From Pelagibius sp. CAU 1746 (lineage in GTDB: Bacteria > Pseudomonadota > Alphaproteobacteria > Kiloniellales > Kiloniellaceae), in contig NZ_JBDOQT010000001.1 of assembly GCF_039839785.1 (NCBI RefSeq), forward strand, positions 3,224,001 to 3,288,000: DNA of 64,000 nucleotides. Direction: 5' to 3'. Under the pieces are notes generated by a model. The model was not told the DNA's origin. It ran no database searches and was given only the letters and a program-made list of their open reading frames with translations. Numbering within the stretch: the stretch's first letter is position 1; every line of letters starts with the position of its first letter. Both the position numbers and the translations under genes were made by a program. This document shows positions 1-9,409 of this stretch, in pieces.

Positions 1-308
1 GCGGGATCCAGCGGATAGTCGGCGCTGTCGATGCCCTGGGCCAGCACGCCCTGGAAGTTGACCACCCGCGCCCGCTTCTCCCTGGCCTGCCAGATGACCA
101 TGAAGCCGCTGCCGCCCAGGCCGCACATCCAGGGCTCCACCACGTTGAGCGCCATGGCGCAGGCCACGGCGGCGTCCACCGCGTTGCCGCCCTCGGCCAG
201 CAGGGCCGCCCCCGCCCGTGCCGCCAGCCAGTGCTGGGACGCCACGGCGCCCTCTCCCGAGGTGACGGCGGCCTTGCGGACCTGCCACTGCTCGACGTTC
301 TCGTTCAC
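1..308 (-). CDS. Gamma-glutamyltransferase family protein, N-terminal part (runs off the window)
   Basis: The visible ~102 residues contain the typical N-terminal block of gamma-glutamyltranspeptidases: a VTSGEGAVASQHWLAARAG stretch, then GGNAVDAAVA and EPWMCGLGGSGFMV, which in this family build the core of the large subunit. The enzyme cleaves gamma-glutamyl bonds (glutathione or related amides) after self-processing; the processing threonine lies outside the window. No signal peptide is seen, so a cytoplasmic member of the family is likely. The start is taken as GTG at 308, preceded by a GGGGGAA-like ribosome site; no ATG is available. It diverges from the MBL-fold gene, and the 236 bp between them show no clear promoter motifs. 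Confidence 0.85.
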   Translation of the reverse strand, partial: MNENVEQWQVRKAAVTSGEGAVASQHWLAARAGAALLAEGGNAVDAAVACAMALNVVEPWMCGLGGSGFMVIWQAREKRARVVNFQGVLAQGIDSADYPLDP

Positions 309-544
309 TTCAGAGTTCCCCCATCCTTGACGGCCGACGCGCCCCGATTCTACTCATGCAAAGGTAAATCGCGGGCCGCTCGGAGGCCAGCCGGCAAGGT
401 AAAATGGGCCCCGGACACCGCGGGGCGTCTTGACGGTTACATCCATGGGGACCCTTTATGGCGTAAAGAGCAACGAAACCCTGCGCGGCGCCGCCTCCGG
501 CCTGGAGGCCCGAGCGCCGCAGGCGGCGAAGGAAAGGAAGAGAC

Positions 545-1501
545 ATGAGCGGCAAGGCTTTCGCATCCCAGGCGGACCTCGAGGAAAAGCGGGTCACCTT
601 CGACGAACTGGGCGACGGCCTCTACGCCTATACCGCCGAGGGCGACCCCAACAGCGGCATCATCGTCGGCGACGACAGCGTCATGGTGATCGACACCCAG
701 GCGACCCCGGTCATGGCCAAGGGCGTCATCGAACGCATTCGCGAGGTGACCGACAAGCCGATCAAGTACGTGGTACTGAGCCACTACCATGCCGTGCGCG
801 TGCTGGGCGCCTCGGCCTATGGCGCCGAGCACATCATCGCCAGCCGCGACACCTACGACCTGATCGTCGAGCGCGGCCAACAGGACTACGATTCCGAGGT
901 CGGAAGGTTCCCGCGCCTCTTCCAGTCGGTGGAGACCGTCCCCGGCCTGACCTGGCCGACCCTGGTTTTCGAGAAGTCCCTCACCCTCTACCTGGGTAAG
1001 CGCGAGGTGCAGATCCTGCAACTCGGCCGCGGTCACACCAAGGGCGACACGGTGGTCTGGCTGCCCGAAGAGAAGGTGCTCTTCGCCGGCGACCTGGTGG
1101 AATACGGCGCCACGCCCTACACCGGCGACGCCTACCTGCAGGACTGGCCGCAGACCCTGGCGAACTTGCGCGCGCTCGGCCCGGAGAAGCTGGTGCCGGG
1201 CCGCGGCGCGGCGCTGAAGTCGGCGAAGGAATGCGAAGAGGGCATCGCCGGCACCCAGGCCTTCCTGACCCAGATGTATCAGTCCGTCGCCAAGGGTGTC
1301 GCCGAAGGACAGGAACTGAAGGACATCTACCGCGAAACCTTCGCCAAGCTGGAGCCGGACTTCGGCAAGTGGGTGATCTTCGAGCATTGCATGCCCTTCG
1401 ACGTCACCCGCGCCTACGACGAGGCCTCGGGCATCAAGGACCCGCGCATCTGGACAGCCGAGCGCGATCAGGAGATGTGGCAGGCGCTCGAGCAGGGCTG
1501 A
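545..1501 (+). CDS. MBL-fold metallo-hydrolase with a non-canonical metal motif
   Basis: A 318-residue cytoplasmic protein of the metallo-beta-lactamase superfamily. The fold is shown by an N-terminal GIIVGDDSVMVIDTQ strand-turn region, the SHYHAVRVLGAS segment at residues 79-90, a GRGHTKGD motif near residue 164 and FAGDLVEYG near 183. The usual HxHxDH metal motif is altered: H80 and H82 are kept but the aspartate/histidine pair is replaced by V84-R85, so metal site 2 should be changed. The ATG at 545 follows a GGAAGAGA ribosome site. It lies upstream of an FAD monooxygenase on the same strand, suggesting a role in a small-molecule degradation route, but the substrate cannot be read from the sequence. 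Confidence 0.88.
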   Translation: MSGKAFASQADLEEKRVTFDELGDGLYAYTAEGDPNSGIIVGDDSVMVIDTQATPVMAKGVIERIREVTDKPIKYVVLSHYHAVRVLGASAYGAEHIIASRDTYDLIVERGQQDYDSEVGRFPRLFQSVETVPGLTWPTLVFEKSLTLYLGKREVQILQLGRGHTKGDTVVWLPEEKVLFAGDLVEYGATPYTGDAYLQDWPQTLANLRALGPEKLVPGRGAALKSAKECEEGIAGTQAFLTQMYQSVAKGVAEGQELKDIYRETFAKLEPDFGKWVIFEHCMPFDVTRAYDEASGIKDPRIWTAERDQEMWQALEQG

Positions 1502-1529
1502 TGCCGCTGAGGTATTGAGCTATGAAGAC

Positions 1530-1646
1530 CCTCGCACTTCGAGACACTCGCTGGCGCTCGCTCCTCAGCTTGAGGTTCTTCACTTTCACATCTTGCTTCA
1601 CCCTGAAGAGGCGTTTCAGCGCCGTCTCGAAGGGCGAGGCAAGATG
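1530..1646. repeat. Composite palindromic dispersed repeat between MBL and monooxygenase genes
   Basis: Two related units face each other. The 16-mer at 1530-1545 matches the reverse complement of 1624-1639 with one mismatch; CATCTTGC at 1589-1596 is matched by GCAAGATG at 1639-1646; a CTCA/TGAG palindrome sits at 1565-1575. Each unit carries the CCTCA-GAGGAG ... GTCTCGAAG-GAGG pattern known from many proteobacterial genomes as a REP-like dispersed repeat. Folded as RNA it would form a long hairpin and could end transcription of the MBL gene, although there is no T-run. Confidence 0.7.
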
Positions 1647-1678
1647 CACAGACTGTTGAGCTTCCGTCACTGACCGCC

Positions 1679-3313
1679 ATGCCGAAGACCTACCAGAACC
1701 CGCGCTATCCCTATCGGCGATCCGCCGATCAGGATGCGGGCTTTGCCCACCATCCGGTGATCATCGTCGGCGCCGGTCTGGTGGGCCTCACCGCCGCCGT
1801 CGACCTGGCGACGCGCGGCGTGCCCACGGTGGTGCTGGACGACGACGACACGGTCAGTTTCGGCTCCCGCGCCATCTGCTTTTCCCAGCGCACGCTGGAG
1901 ATCTACGACCGCCTAGGCTTGGGCGACAAGCTGCAAACCAAGGGCGTGACCTGGAACCGCGGCAAGGTCTTCTTCAAGGACAGCCTGATCTACGGCTTCG
2001 ACCTGCAGCCGGAAGGCGGCCACCGCTGGCCCGCCTTCGTCAATCTGCAGCAATACTACCCCGAGGAGTGGCTGGTCGAGCGCGCTGAAGAGAGCGGCCT
2101 GGTCGACCTGCGCTGGAAGAACAGGGTCACCGAGGTCTCCCAGGACGGCGACAAGGCGACGCTCAGCATCGAGACGCCGGAGGGGGCCTACAGCCTTACC
2201 TGCGACTACTTGCTGGCCGCCGACGGCGCGCGCAGCCGGGTGCGGCGCTGCTTCGGCCTCTCCTTCGACGGCCAGGTCTTCCAGGACCACTTCCTCATCG
2301 CCGACGTGGTGATGAAGGCCGACTTCCCGAGCGAGCGCTGGTTCTGGTTCGATCCGCCCTTCCATCCCGGCCAATCGGCCCTGCTGCACAAGCAGCCCGA
2401 CGGTGTCTGGCGCATCGACCTGCAGCTCGGCTGGGACACCGACCCGGAGGAGGAGAAGAAGCCGGAGAACGTCATCCCGCGCCTCAAGGCCATGTTGGGC
2501 GAAGAGGTTGATTTCGATCTGGAGTGGGTCTCCGTCTACACCTTTCAATGCCGCCGGCTGGATCGCTTCCGCCACGGCCGCGTCTTCTTCATCGGCGATG
2601 CCGCCCACCAGGTCTCGCCCTTCGGCGCGCGCGGCGGCAACGGAGGTGTGCAGGACGCCGACAATCTCTGCTGGAAACTGGCCGCCGTGCTGGACGGCCG
2701 TGCCGGGGATAGCCTGCTCGACAGCTACGACGCGGAGCGCGTTCCCGCCGCCGACGAGAACATCCTGCACTCCACCCGCAGCACCGACTTCATCACTCCG
2801 AAGAACGCGGTCAGCCGCGCCTTCCGCGATGCGACGCTGGAGCTGGCTGCCGACTTGCCCTTCGCCCGCGCCCTGGTGAACAGCGGGCGCCTGTCGCGCG
2901 CCTACTGTCCGCCGCACGACGGCCCCGGACCGCTGGGCCCCAATTTGCTCGTCCCGGGAAGCCCCTGCCCCGACGCGCCCCTGCAGCGCGGCAACCAGCG
3001 CTCCTGGCTGCTGCACCAGCTTCAAGGCGGCTTCTTCGGCATCTACTTCACCGATCGGCCCCTCTCCGCAGATGAGCGGAGCAAGCTCGCCGCTTTGACC
3101 AGCAACCACCCCGACTTGCAAAGCCTCGTTATCGCCCGGCAGGGCTGCCAGGATGCCGAGTCTTGGCAGGACTGCGACGGCCTCTTCGAAGCCCGCTACG
3201 GCGCCACCCCCGGCAGCGTCACCCTGGTGCGCCCCGACCAGCATGTCGTGCAGAGCTGGTCCGTGCTAGACTGCGAGGCCGTCGCGCGCAGCCGCGCCGA
3301 AGTCTTGTCCTAG
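1679..3313 (+). CDS. FAD-dependent aromatic-ring hydroxylase family monooxygenase
   Basis: A 544-residue flavoprotein monooxygenase of the p-hydroxybenzoate / 3-(3-hydroxyphenyl)propionate hydroxylase group. The Rossmann motif IIVGAGLVGL is at residues 28-37, the RAICFSQRTLEIYDRLG segment follows as in MhpA-type enzymes, and the second FAD motif FFIGDAAHQVSPFGARGGN begins near residue 303. The C-terminal ~130 residues resemble the degenerate thioredoxin-like domain common in these hydroxylases. Such enzymes use NAD(P)H and O2 to hydroxylate phenolic substrates. The start at 1679 has only a weak ribosome site. Genes for DUF2783 and a CoA transferase follow at 13 nt and with a 4-nt overlap, so the three are probably one operon. 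Substrate unknown. Confidence 0.88.
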   Translation: MPKTYQNPRYPYRRSADQDAGFAHHPVIIVGAGLVGLTAAVDLATRGVPTVVLDDDDTVSFGSRAICFSQRTLEIYDRLGLGDKLQTKGVTWNRGKVFFKDSLIYGFDLQPEGGHRWPAFVNLQQYYPEEWLVERAEESGLVDLRWKNRVTEVSQDGDKATLSIETPEGAYSLTCDYLLAADGARSRVRRCFGLSFDGQVFQDHFLIADVVMKADFPSERWFWFDPPFHPGQSALLHKQPDGVWRIDLQLGWDTDPEEEKKPENVIPRLKAMLGEEVDFDLEWVSVYTFQCRRLDRFRHGRVFFIGDAAHQVSPFGARGGNGGVQDADNLCWKLAAVLDGRAGDSLLDSYDAERVPAADENILHSTRSTDFITPKNAVSRAFRDATLELAADLPFARALVNSGRLSRAYCPPHDGPGPLGPNLLVPGSPCPDAPLQRGNQRSWLLHQLQGGFFGIYFTDRPLSADERSKLAALTSNHPDLQSLVIARQGCQDAESWQDCDGLFEARYGATPGSVTLVRPDQHVVQSWSVLDCEAVARSRAEVLS

Positions 3314-3326
3314 GAGTATCCCTTTC

Positions 3327-3530
3327 ATGCCTTCGCACCTCGTCACCGACCCGAACATCGGCGCGCCGGACGAGTTCTACGCCGCGCTGACCGAGCTGCA
3401 CCGTGATTTGGACGAGGCCGAGAGCGCCAAGGTCAACGCCAAGCTTATCCTGCTGCTGGCCAACCACATCGGCGACAACACGGTGCTGAGCGAAGCCATC
3501 GCGCTTGCCCGCTCCGCGCCGAACGCATGA
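3327..3530 (+). CDS. DUF2783 domain-containing small protein
   Basis: A 67-residue soluble, helical, acidic protein. The segment PDEFYAALTELHRDLD and the pattern AKLILLLANHIGDNTVLSEAI are characteristic of DUF2783, a family often placed directly after MhpA-like FAD monooxygenases. It begins 13 nt after the monooxygenase stop, behind an AGGAG site, and its stop overlaps the next start as ATGA. Function is not known; an accessory role to the monooxygenase is inferred only from the conserved neighbourhood. Confidence 0.85.
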   Translation: MPSHLVTDPNIGAPDEFYAALTELHRDLDEAESAKVNAKLILLLANHIGDNTVLSEAIALARSAPNA

Positions 3531-4948
3531 GCGGCCCCTTTCCCGGCACAGCGCCACCGCCCCCGGCGCAGGTCCTGCGCGACCTGCTGGCCGGCGTCGG
3601 CCTGCCGGCGGAGTTGGCCGCCAACGTCTCCCTCACCGGCAGCGAGCCGGTGCTGCCCTCCAGCTTCGCCGTCGGCACCGTGGCCCAGGCCAGCATCGCC
3701 GCCGTCGCGGCCGCCGCCGCCGACCTCTGGACGCTGCGCGGCGGCCGGCGCCAGGAGATTGCCGTGGACATGCAGCACGCGGCGTTGGAATACCGCAGCG
3801 AGCGCTACTTCTCCACCGACGGCAATCCTCCGGGGCGCGTTTGGGACGCCATCGCCGGCACCTACCGCTGCGGCGACGGCCGCTGGGTGCGCATACACAC
3901 CAACTTCCCGCACCACCGCGACGGCGTGCTGGCGCTGCTTGGCTGCGACTACGCGCGCGAGTCGGTCCAGGCAGCATTCGATGGCTGGAAAGCCGCGAAC
4001 TTCGAAGACGCCGCGGCGGAACGCGGCCTGGTTGCCACCATGATGCGCAGCCCGGAAGAATGGCTGGCGACGCCCCAGGGCGCCGCCCTCGCCGATCAGC
4101 CACTGGTCGGCCTGGAGCGTATCGGCGACGCGCCGCCGCAGCCTTTGGGCGAGGCCGAGCGTCCTCTGGGCCGTCTTCGGGTGCTGGACCTGACGCGTAT
4201 CGTCGCCGGACCGGTCGGCTGCAAGGCTTTGGCGGCGCATGGTGCGGAGGTCATGCGCATCGCCTCGCCGAAGCTGCCGTTCATTCCGGCCGCGGTGAAG
4301 GACTACGGACGCGGCAAGCTCTCCGCCTACGCCGACCTGGCGACGGAGGACGGGCGCGCGGCCCTCACCGCTTTGGCCAAGCAGGCCGACATCTTCGTTC
4401 AGGCCTACCGCCCCGGCGCCATCGCCGGGCGCGGCTTCTCGCCGGGGGCCCTGGCCGCCCTGCGTCCCGGCATCGTCTACGTCACGCTCTGCGCCTACGG
4501 CTACGCCGGCCCCTGGGCCGCGCGGCGCGGCTTCGACTCTCTGGTCCAGACCGCCAGCGGCATCAACCACGCCGAGGCCGAGGCCGCCGAGGTCGAGGGC
4601 CCGAAGGAATTGCCCTGCCAGGCGCTCGACCACGCCTCCGGCCACCTCATGGCGCTGGGCGCCATCGCCGGCCTGAAGCGCCGCGCCGTGGAAGGCGGGT
4701 CCTGGCACGTGCGCGTCTCGCTGGCCCGCACCGGGCGCTGGCTGCAGAGCCTGGGCCGCGTCGCCGGCGGCCTCGACTGCCCCGATCCGGCGCCGAGTGA
4801 TGACCTCTTCGAAGAGAGCGAGTCCGGCTTCGGGCGGCTGCGCGCCATCCGCCACGCCGCCCTGCTCTCGCAGACTCCCGCCCGCTGGGAGCGTCCCTCG
4901 GTACCGTTGGGCAGCCACCCGCCGCGCTGGCCGGACCGGACAGCCTGA
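3527..4948 (+). CDS. CaiB/BaiF-type CoA transferase with two half-domains
   Basis: 473 residues. The typical class III CoA-transferase opening, LRVLDLTRIVAGPVGCKALA, appears only near residue 220, followed by KQADIFVQAYRPGAI and YVTLCAYGYAGPWA. The first ~200 residues (VDMQHAALEYRSERYF, YRCGDGRWVRIHTNFPHH) look like the C-terminal half of a CaiB protein. The order is therefore second half then first half, as in a known group of ~470-residue COG1804 proteins. Family members move CoA between carboxylic acids. The start is coupled to DUF2783 by ATGA. A late operon role, activating or recycling an acid product of the monooxygenase, is inference. Confidence 0.85.
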   Translation: MSGPFPGTAPPPPAQVLRDLLAGVGLPAELAANVSLTGSEPVLPSSFAVGTVAQASIAAVAAAAADLWTLRGGRRQEIAVDMQHAALEYRSERYFSTDGNPPGRVWDAIAGTYRCGDGRWVRIHTNFPHHRDGVLALLGCDYARESVQAAFDGWKAANFEDAAAERGLVATMMRSPEEWLATPQGAALADQPLVGLERIGDAPPQPLGEAERPLGRLRVLDLTRIVAGPVGCKALAAHGAEVMRIASPKLPFIPAAVKDYGRGKLSAYADLATEDGRAALTALAKQADIFVQAYRPGAIAGRGFSPGALAALRPGIVYVTLCAYGYAGPWAARRGFDSLVQTASGINHAEAEAAEVEGPKELPCQALDHASGHLMALGAIAGLKRRAVEGGSWHVRVSLARTGRWLQSLGRVAGGLDCPDPAPSDDLFEESESGFGRLRAIRHAALLSQTPARWERPSVPLGSHPPRWPDRTA

Positions 4949-5238
4949 GTCGTCTCACGATCACAAGACCGTTTTCCACCATGTTGGACCGCCGCGGTTC
5001 TTGGCGGCATCGCGCGCTGCCTTCGGTCGCCGCCAGCTTCACAAATCCGCAAGACGTTCTCTCTGCATTATATGCAGACGTATTTAACAAGCCGACAGCA
5101 CGGCAAATGAATGAGCTGTTGCACACGACGGTAATCGTATTGTCCTTCCGCAGTGATGTGGCGGTTGCGCACACCGGATCGGTAGGGGAAGATTGCAGGA
5201 GTTTGACGCGCCGGCGGCGCAATCTCGGCGAGCGAGCG

Positions 5239-5748
5239 GTGTTACAGGTTGCGAGCAGTTCCTTCGAGCAGCGGCTGCGCGCCGATGTGCTGAAATTGCT
5301 GTACAGCAACTGGCAGAAACTTCGCCGCGGCCGCCTCGCGCCGGCCCGCAGCGACATCGACCCAACGCAAATCAACACCGTGCTGCCGCACATGGGGCTC
5401 TTGGACGTCGAGACGGCTCCACGCCGTTACCGCATCCGCATGATGGGAAGCAACATCGTCTCCTGGTACGGCTGCGATGTGAGCGGGCGTTATCTCGACG
5501 AGATCGATTTCGGGGACACCGGCAAATCCATCCTGGATGTCCTGAATGAAGTCGTCGATCAAGCCACGCCAGCCTACATGAGCGGCGCATACATCAAGCA
5601 CGATGGCCGAAGGATTCGCTTCGAACGGCTCTTCCTGCCGCTCTGCAACGAGTCCGGGGAAATCGACAAACTGATTACCGCCTCGGCCATCTTGCCGGAC
5701 TGCAATCCCATTTTGGGCAATTGCCTGCTCCGCCGCGAGGAGGACTGA
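5239..5748 (+). CDS. PAS_5-type sensor-like protein
   Basis: The coding part resembles the alphaproteobacterial PAS_5 family (PF07310): LLYSNWQKLRRGRLAPARSD near the N-terminus, then a PAS-like core with YRIRMMGSNIVSWYGCDVSGR and a GEIDKLITASAI C-terminal strand. The frame is open from ATG 4981, but the first ~86 codons there are AT-richer and unlike the family, so GTG at 5239 (about 169 aa) is preferred; its ribosome site is poor, so the start is uncertain. No effector domain is present, as usual for these proteins, whose signal and partner are unknown. A second family member lies at 24353-24841. Confidence 0.7.
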   Translation: MLQVASSSFEQRLRADVLKLLYSNWQKLRRGRLAPARSDIDPTQINTVLPHMGLLDVETAPRRYRIRMMGSNIVSWYGCDVSGRYLDEIDFGDTGKSILDVLNEVVDQATPAYMSGAYIKHDGRRIRFERLFLPLCNESGEIDKLITASAILPDCNPILGNCLLRREED

Positions 5749-5831
5749 GGAGGACATCGGGCACCGCGGCAAGACGCGCCGTCAGTTTGCTAACGAATTG
5801 TTAAGATTCTGGGGTCACCCTTTTTTGCAGG

Positions 5832-6263
5832 GTGCGGCGAACGAAACCGCCGCGGTACGGCTCAACAAATGGATGGGCGAGAACCTTGGCCAAATCGGGA
5901 ATTTCCGTCGCCAGAGCACTGACGCAAAACCGTCGTGAATGGCCGCGCTATGCGGCCGAGAAGAGCTTCGTCCTGGCCGCCACCGTCAACGGCAAAGTCC
6001 TCCCCTGTACCGTCGCCGATATCTCTCTGGGCGGCGCCAAGCTGATCTTCGACGACGCAACGCCGCCGCTGCCCATGCCGGGCGACGCCACGGTCGAACT
6101 CAGCCACCCCGGCAACGAACCCGTCCACTGCGCCACCGTGTGGCAGAGCGACAGGGAAATCGGCATAGAGTTCGATTTCTCAGAGGATTCGCTGGGTCTG
6201 ATCTCGATCTGCATCCGCAACATCGTCGACCTGGAGCAGCACCCGCAGGCCCTCGCCGGCTAG
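5832..6263 (+). CDS. PilZ domain protein (possible c-di-GMP receptor)
   Basis: 143 residues. A PilZ core starts with RREWPRYAAEKSF (the RxxxR-type arginines) and continues with CTVADISLGGAKL, matching the (D/N)xSxxG second motif, and a beta-strand run to GIEFDFSE. Both c-di-GMP-binding motifs are therefore recognisable, which supports nucleotide binding in the cytoplasm. The first ~35 residues are basic and outside the domain. GTG at 5832 is used; TTG at 5886 would give a shorter protein that still holds the full domain. It stands alone, about 80 bp after the PAS_5 gene; what it controls cannot be inferred. Confidence 0.8.
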   Translation: MRRTKPPRYGSTNGWARTLAKSGISVARALTQNRREWPRYAAEKSFVLAATVNGKVLPCTVADISLGGAKLIFDDATPPLPMPGDATVELSHPGNEPVHCATVWQSDREIGIEFDFSEDSLGLISICIRNIVDLEQHPQALAG

Positions 6264-6355
6264 CTGTCCATCCGGCTTCTCGCCGTCATCCCATTTTATT
6301 TCATGGTAGGAGCGCAGACAGCGGATCTACCGCCCGCACACTGCCCCGCCGGGGC

Positions 6356-6556
6356 CTAGTCGGAGGCCGCCACCGATTTCTGCATCCGTCCCCAGGTTGA
6401 AGAACCCGTATGATGCGCGTCGCTCGCTGACTGCTGCTGCACCTCGGCATCATCCTGATCGTCGCGCTCACTCAGCACCTTGTTGAGGGAGCGAAGGGGG
6501 CGACGAAGATAGGGGCTGATGAACGTTGCGCGGCTCCCCGGGCCAAACTTGGTCAA
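6356..6556 (-). CDS. Possible small hypothetical protein
   Basis: A 66-codon ORF lying alone in an otherwise empty 500-bp interval. The stretch FISPYLRRPLRSLNKVLSER looks protein-like and is followed by an acidic, glutamine/serine-rich tail, DDQDDAEVQQQ. I have an impression of similar short alphaproteobacterial proteins with a PYLRRPLRSL-like N-terminus but cannot verify it. The only start is TTG at 6556 with no convincing ribosome site. The rest of the interval 6264-6775 shows no other gene or strong hairpin. Confidence 0.35.
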   Translation of the reverse strand: MTKFGPGSRATFISPYLRRPLRSLNKVLSERDDQDDAEVQQQSASDAHHTGSSTWGRMQKSVAASD

Positions 6557-6775
6557 TTGGATTTGCCTTATTTTCTGCGCTTTATCTGACGGTTGTGCAG
6601 GATGCTGGCAGCCCCCCCTGAGCCTGTCAACGAGACCGCCCGGCGGCAGCCTGTGGAACTTGGGGGTAACTCGAATTCAACTTCCGCTTCAATGGCTAAG
6701 CCGGGATCGTCCTCCGCCGCGATCGAGGGCGCATCCGCAAAGCCATACCACTTTTGCGCGAAAATTGGCTATTGC

Positions 6776-7144
6776 CTAGGCCAAGCGGGCGCCACGGCGC
6801 CTGGTGATCTCTTCCAACAGCTCGTAGAGGTCGGGGCTGCCGTCCAGATCGCCCCTGCGCAGGGCGTCGCGGATCGCCTCCCGAGCCTCCTGCGGGCCGG
6901 CCACGGCCACATCCCCCATCGCCTCCGCGAAAGTCTCCAACTCGTGGGCCGTTGCCGCGGAATCCTCGGCACCGCGCGCCATATCCTGTGCCGCGATCTT
7001 GATGGCGTTGGCGATCAATCGGACGCTATAGCGCGCGTCGCCCTCCAGGTCCGGCAAGACCTTGTCCAGCAGTTCGCCGCGCGCCAAATGCAGCAGGCGA
7101 GCGCTACCGGCTTCGCCGCCTCCTTTGCCTTGCTCTGCACTCAT
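6776..7144 (-). CDS. DUF6285 protein, probable small partner of the APH-type kinase (LvaB-like)
   Basis: 122 residues, soluble, helical: LLHLARGELLDKVLPDL, then YSVRLIANAIKIAAQDMARG and a C-terminal LRRGDLDGSPDLYELLEEITRRR. This is the DUF6285 pattern, a family that accompanies APH-like phosphotransferases. Its ATG at 7144 overlaps the stop of the kinase gene (ATGA), so the two are translationally coupled; an upstream in-frame ATG at 7159 is less likely. In Pseudomonas putida the small protein LvaB is needed by the kinase LvaA; equivalence here rests on position and size. Confidence 0.8.
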   Translation of the reverse strand: MSAEQGKGGGEAGSARLLHLARGELLDKVLPDLEGDARYSVRLIANAIKIAAQDMARGAEDSAATAHELETFAEAMGDVAVAGPQEAREAIRDALRRGDLDGSPDLYELLEEITRRRGARLA

Positions 7145-8195
7145 CCGATTGCCTTCCAATGTTCCGGGGCACAGCTGCGAAGAATTTCTTCCTCGACCCT
7201 TGGCGGATAGATCCGGCCGGTGAGGGCCAGTTCGAGGGATTCCTCGCCGCCCGACAGAGTGCGCTCGCCTTGCTGCAGGGCGATCACCGCCCAGCGGATG
7301 TGCGCCATGACCTCCCAGAAGGCCACCGCCTGAGGGTCGACGCGCCGGCCGGAGACCGCTTCGTAGCCATGATAGAAAGGACCGCGCGGGGCGATGCCGC
7401 CAGCCTCCAGTTCCGGATGACTGTAGCGCCAGCAGGCCGCGCAGAACCAGCCGATGTCGCTCATCGGATCACCCCAGTCGCAGAATTCCCAGTCCAGGAT
7501 TCCGGTCAGGCCGTGCCGGTCGACCATGTAGTTGCCGGTGCGGAAATCCTGATGCACCAGGACCGGGCCTTGAGGCTCCGGCGCGTGCAGCTCGCACCAG
7601 CGCAGCCCCCATTCCAGCGCCAGGGAACCGCCGCCCAGGGCGTCGAGATGGGCCCGGTAGCGCATCACGGCCTCCAGCGCCGGGTCCGCCGAGGGCGTGC
7701 CCAGAAAAGCCAGCTCCTCGCGCGGCGGCGTCACCGAATGGATGCGCGCCAACTCCATGCCCAGCCGGCCGGCCAACTCGTCGCGATCACCGCCCAGGTC
7801 GCTTTCCTTCATCAGGCGATGCGGCGCGGCAGTCCCCGCCACCCGGCGCATGATGTAGAAGGTCTTGCCCAGCACCGCCGGGTTTTCGCAGAGCCACAGC
7901 GGCTCGGGCACCGTCACCCCGGTGTCTTGCGCCACCTTCAGCAGGGCGAACTCCTCGGCCCGGCTGCGGCTGACCGCGACCGACGAGGGCGCATCAGTGC
8001 GCAGCACCGCCTCAAGCGGACCCGCCATGGGGCCGCTGCGGATCGTGAGATCCAACAGCCAGTTCTCCTGAATGGCGCCGCCGCTGAGCGGCCGGGCATC
8101 GACCACTTCCACGGCTTCCGCTTCCGCGGCCGTGGCCAGATAGGCTTCCAGCGGCGCCTTGCGCTCGGCCAGGCGCGATTCCTCCAGAGGCGCCG

Positions 8196-8199
<4 letters not shown>
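7141..8199 (-). CDS. APH-family phosphotransferase, probable 4-hydroxyacyl-CoA kinase (LvaA / ACAD11 kinase type)
   Basis: 352 residues with a complete aminoglycoside-phosphotransferase fold. The nucleotide-loop region is LSGGAIQENWLLDL, the hinge-like segment FYIMRRVAG, the catalytic loop VLVHQDFRTGNYMVD and the metal motif ILDWEFCDWGDPMSDIGW. Such proteins beside acyl-CoA dehydrogenases phosphorylate the 4-hydroxyl of acyl-CoAs rather than antibiotics. The ATG at 8199 overlaps the acyl-CoA dehydrogenase stop (ATGA) and replaces a longer open frame that begins in another gene's shadow. Substrate chain length is unknown; the 4-hydroxyacyl assignment is inferred from operon content. Confidence 0.88.
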
Positions 8200-9392
<1,193 letters not shown>

Positions 9393-9409
9393 TTCCGATC
9401 CTCGAAGAA

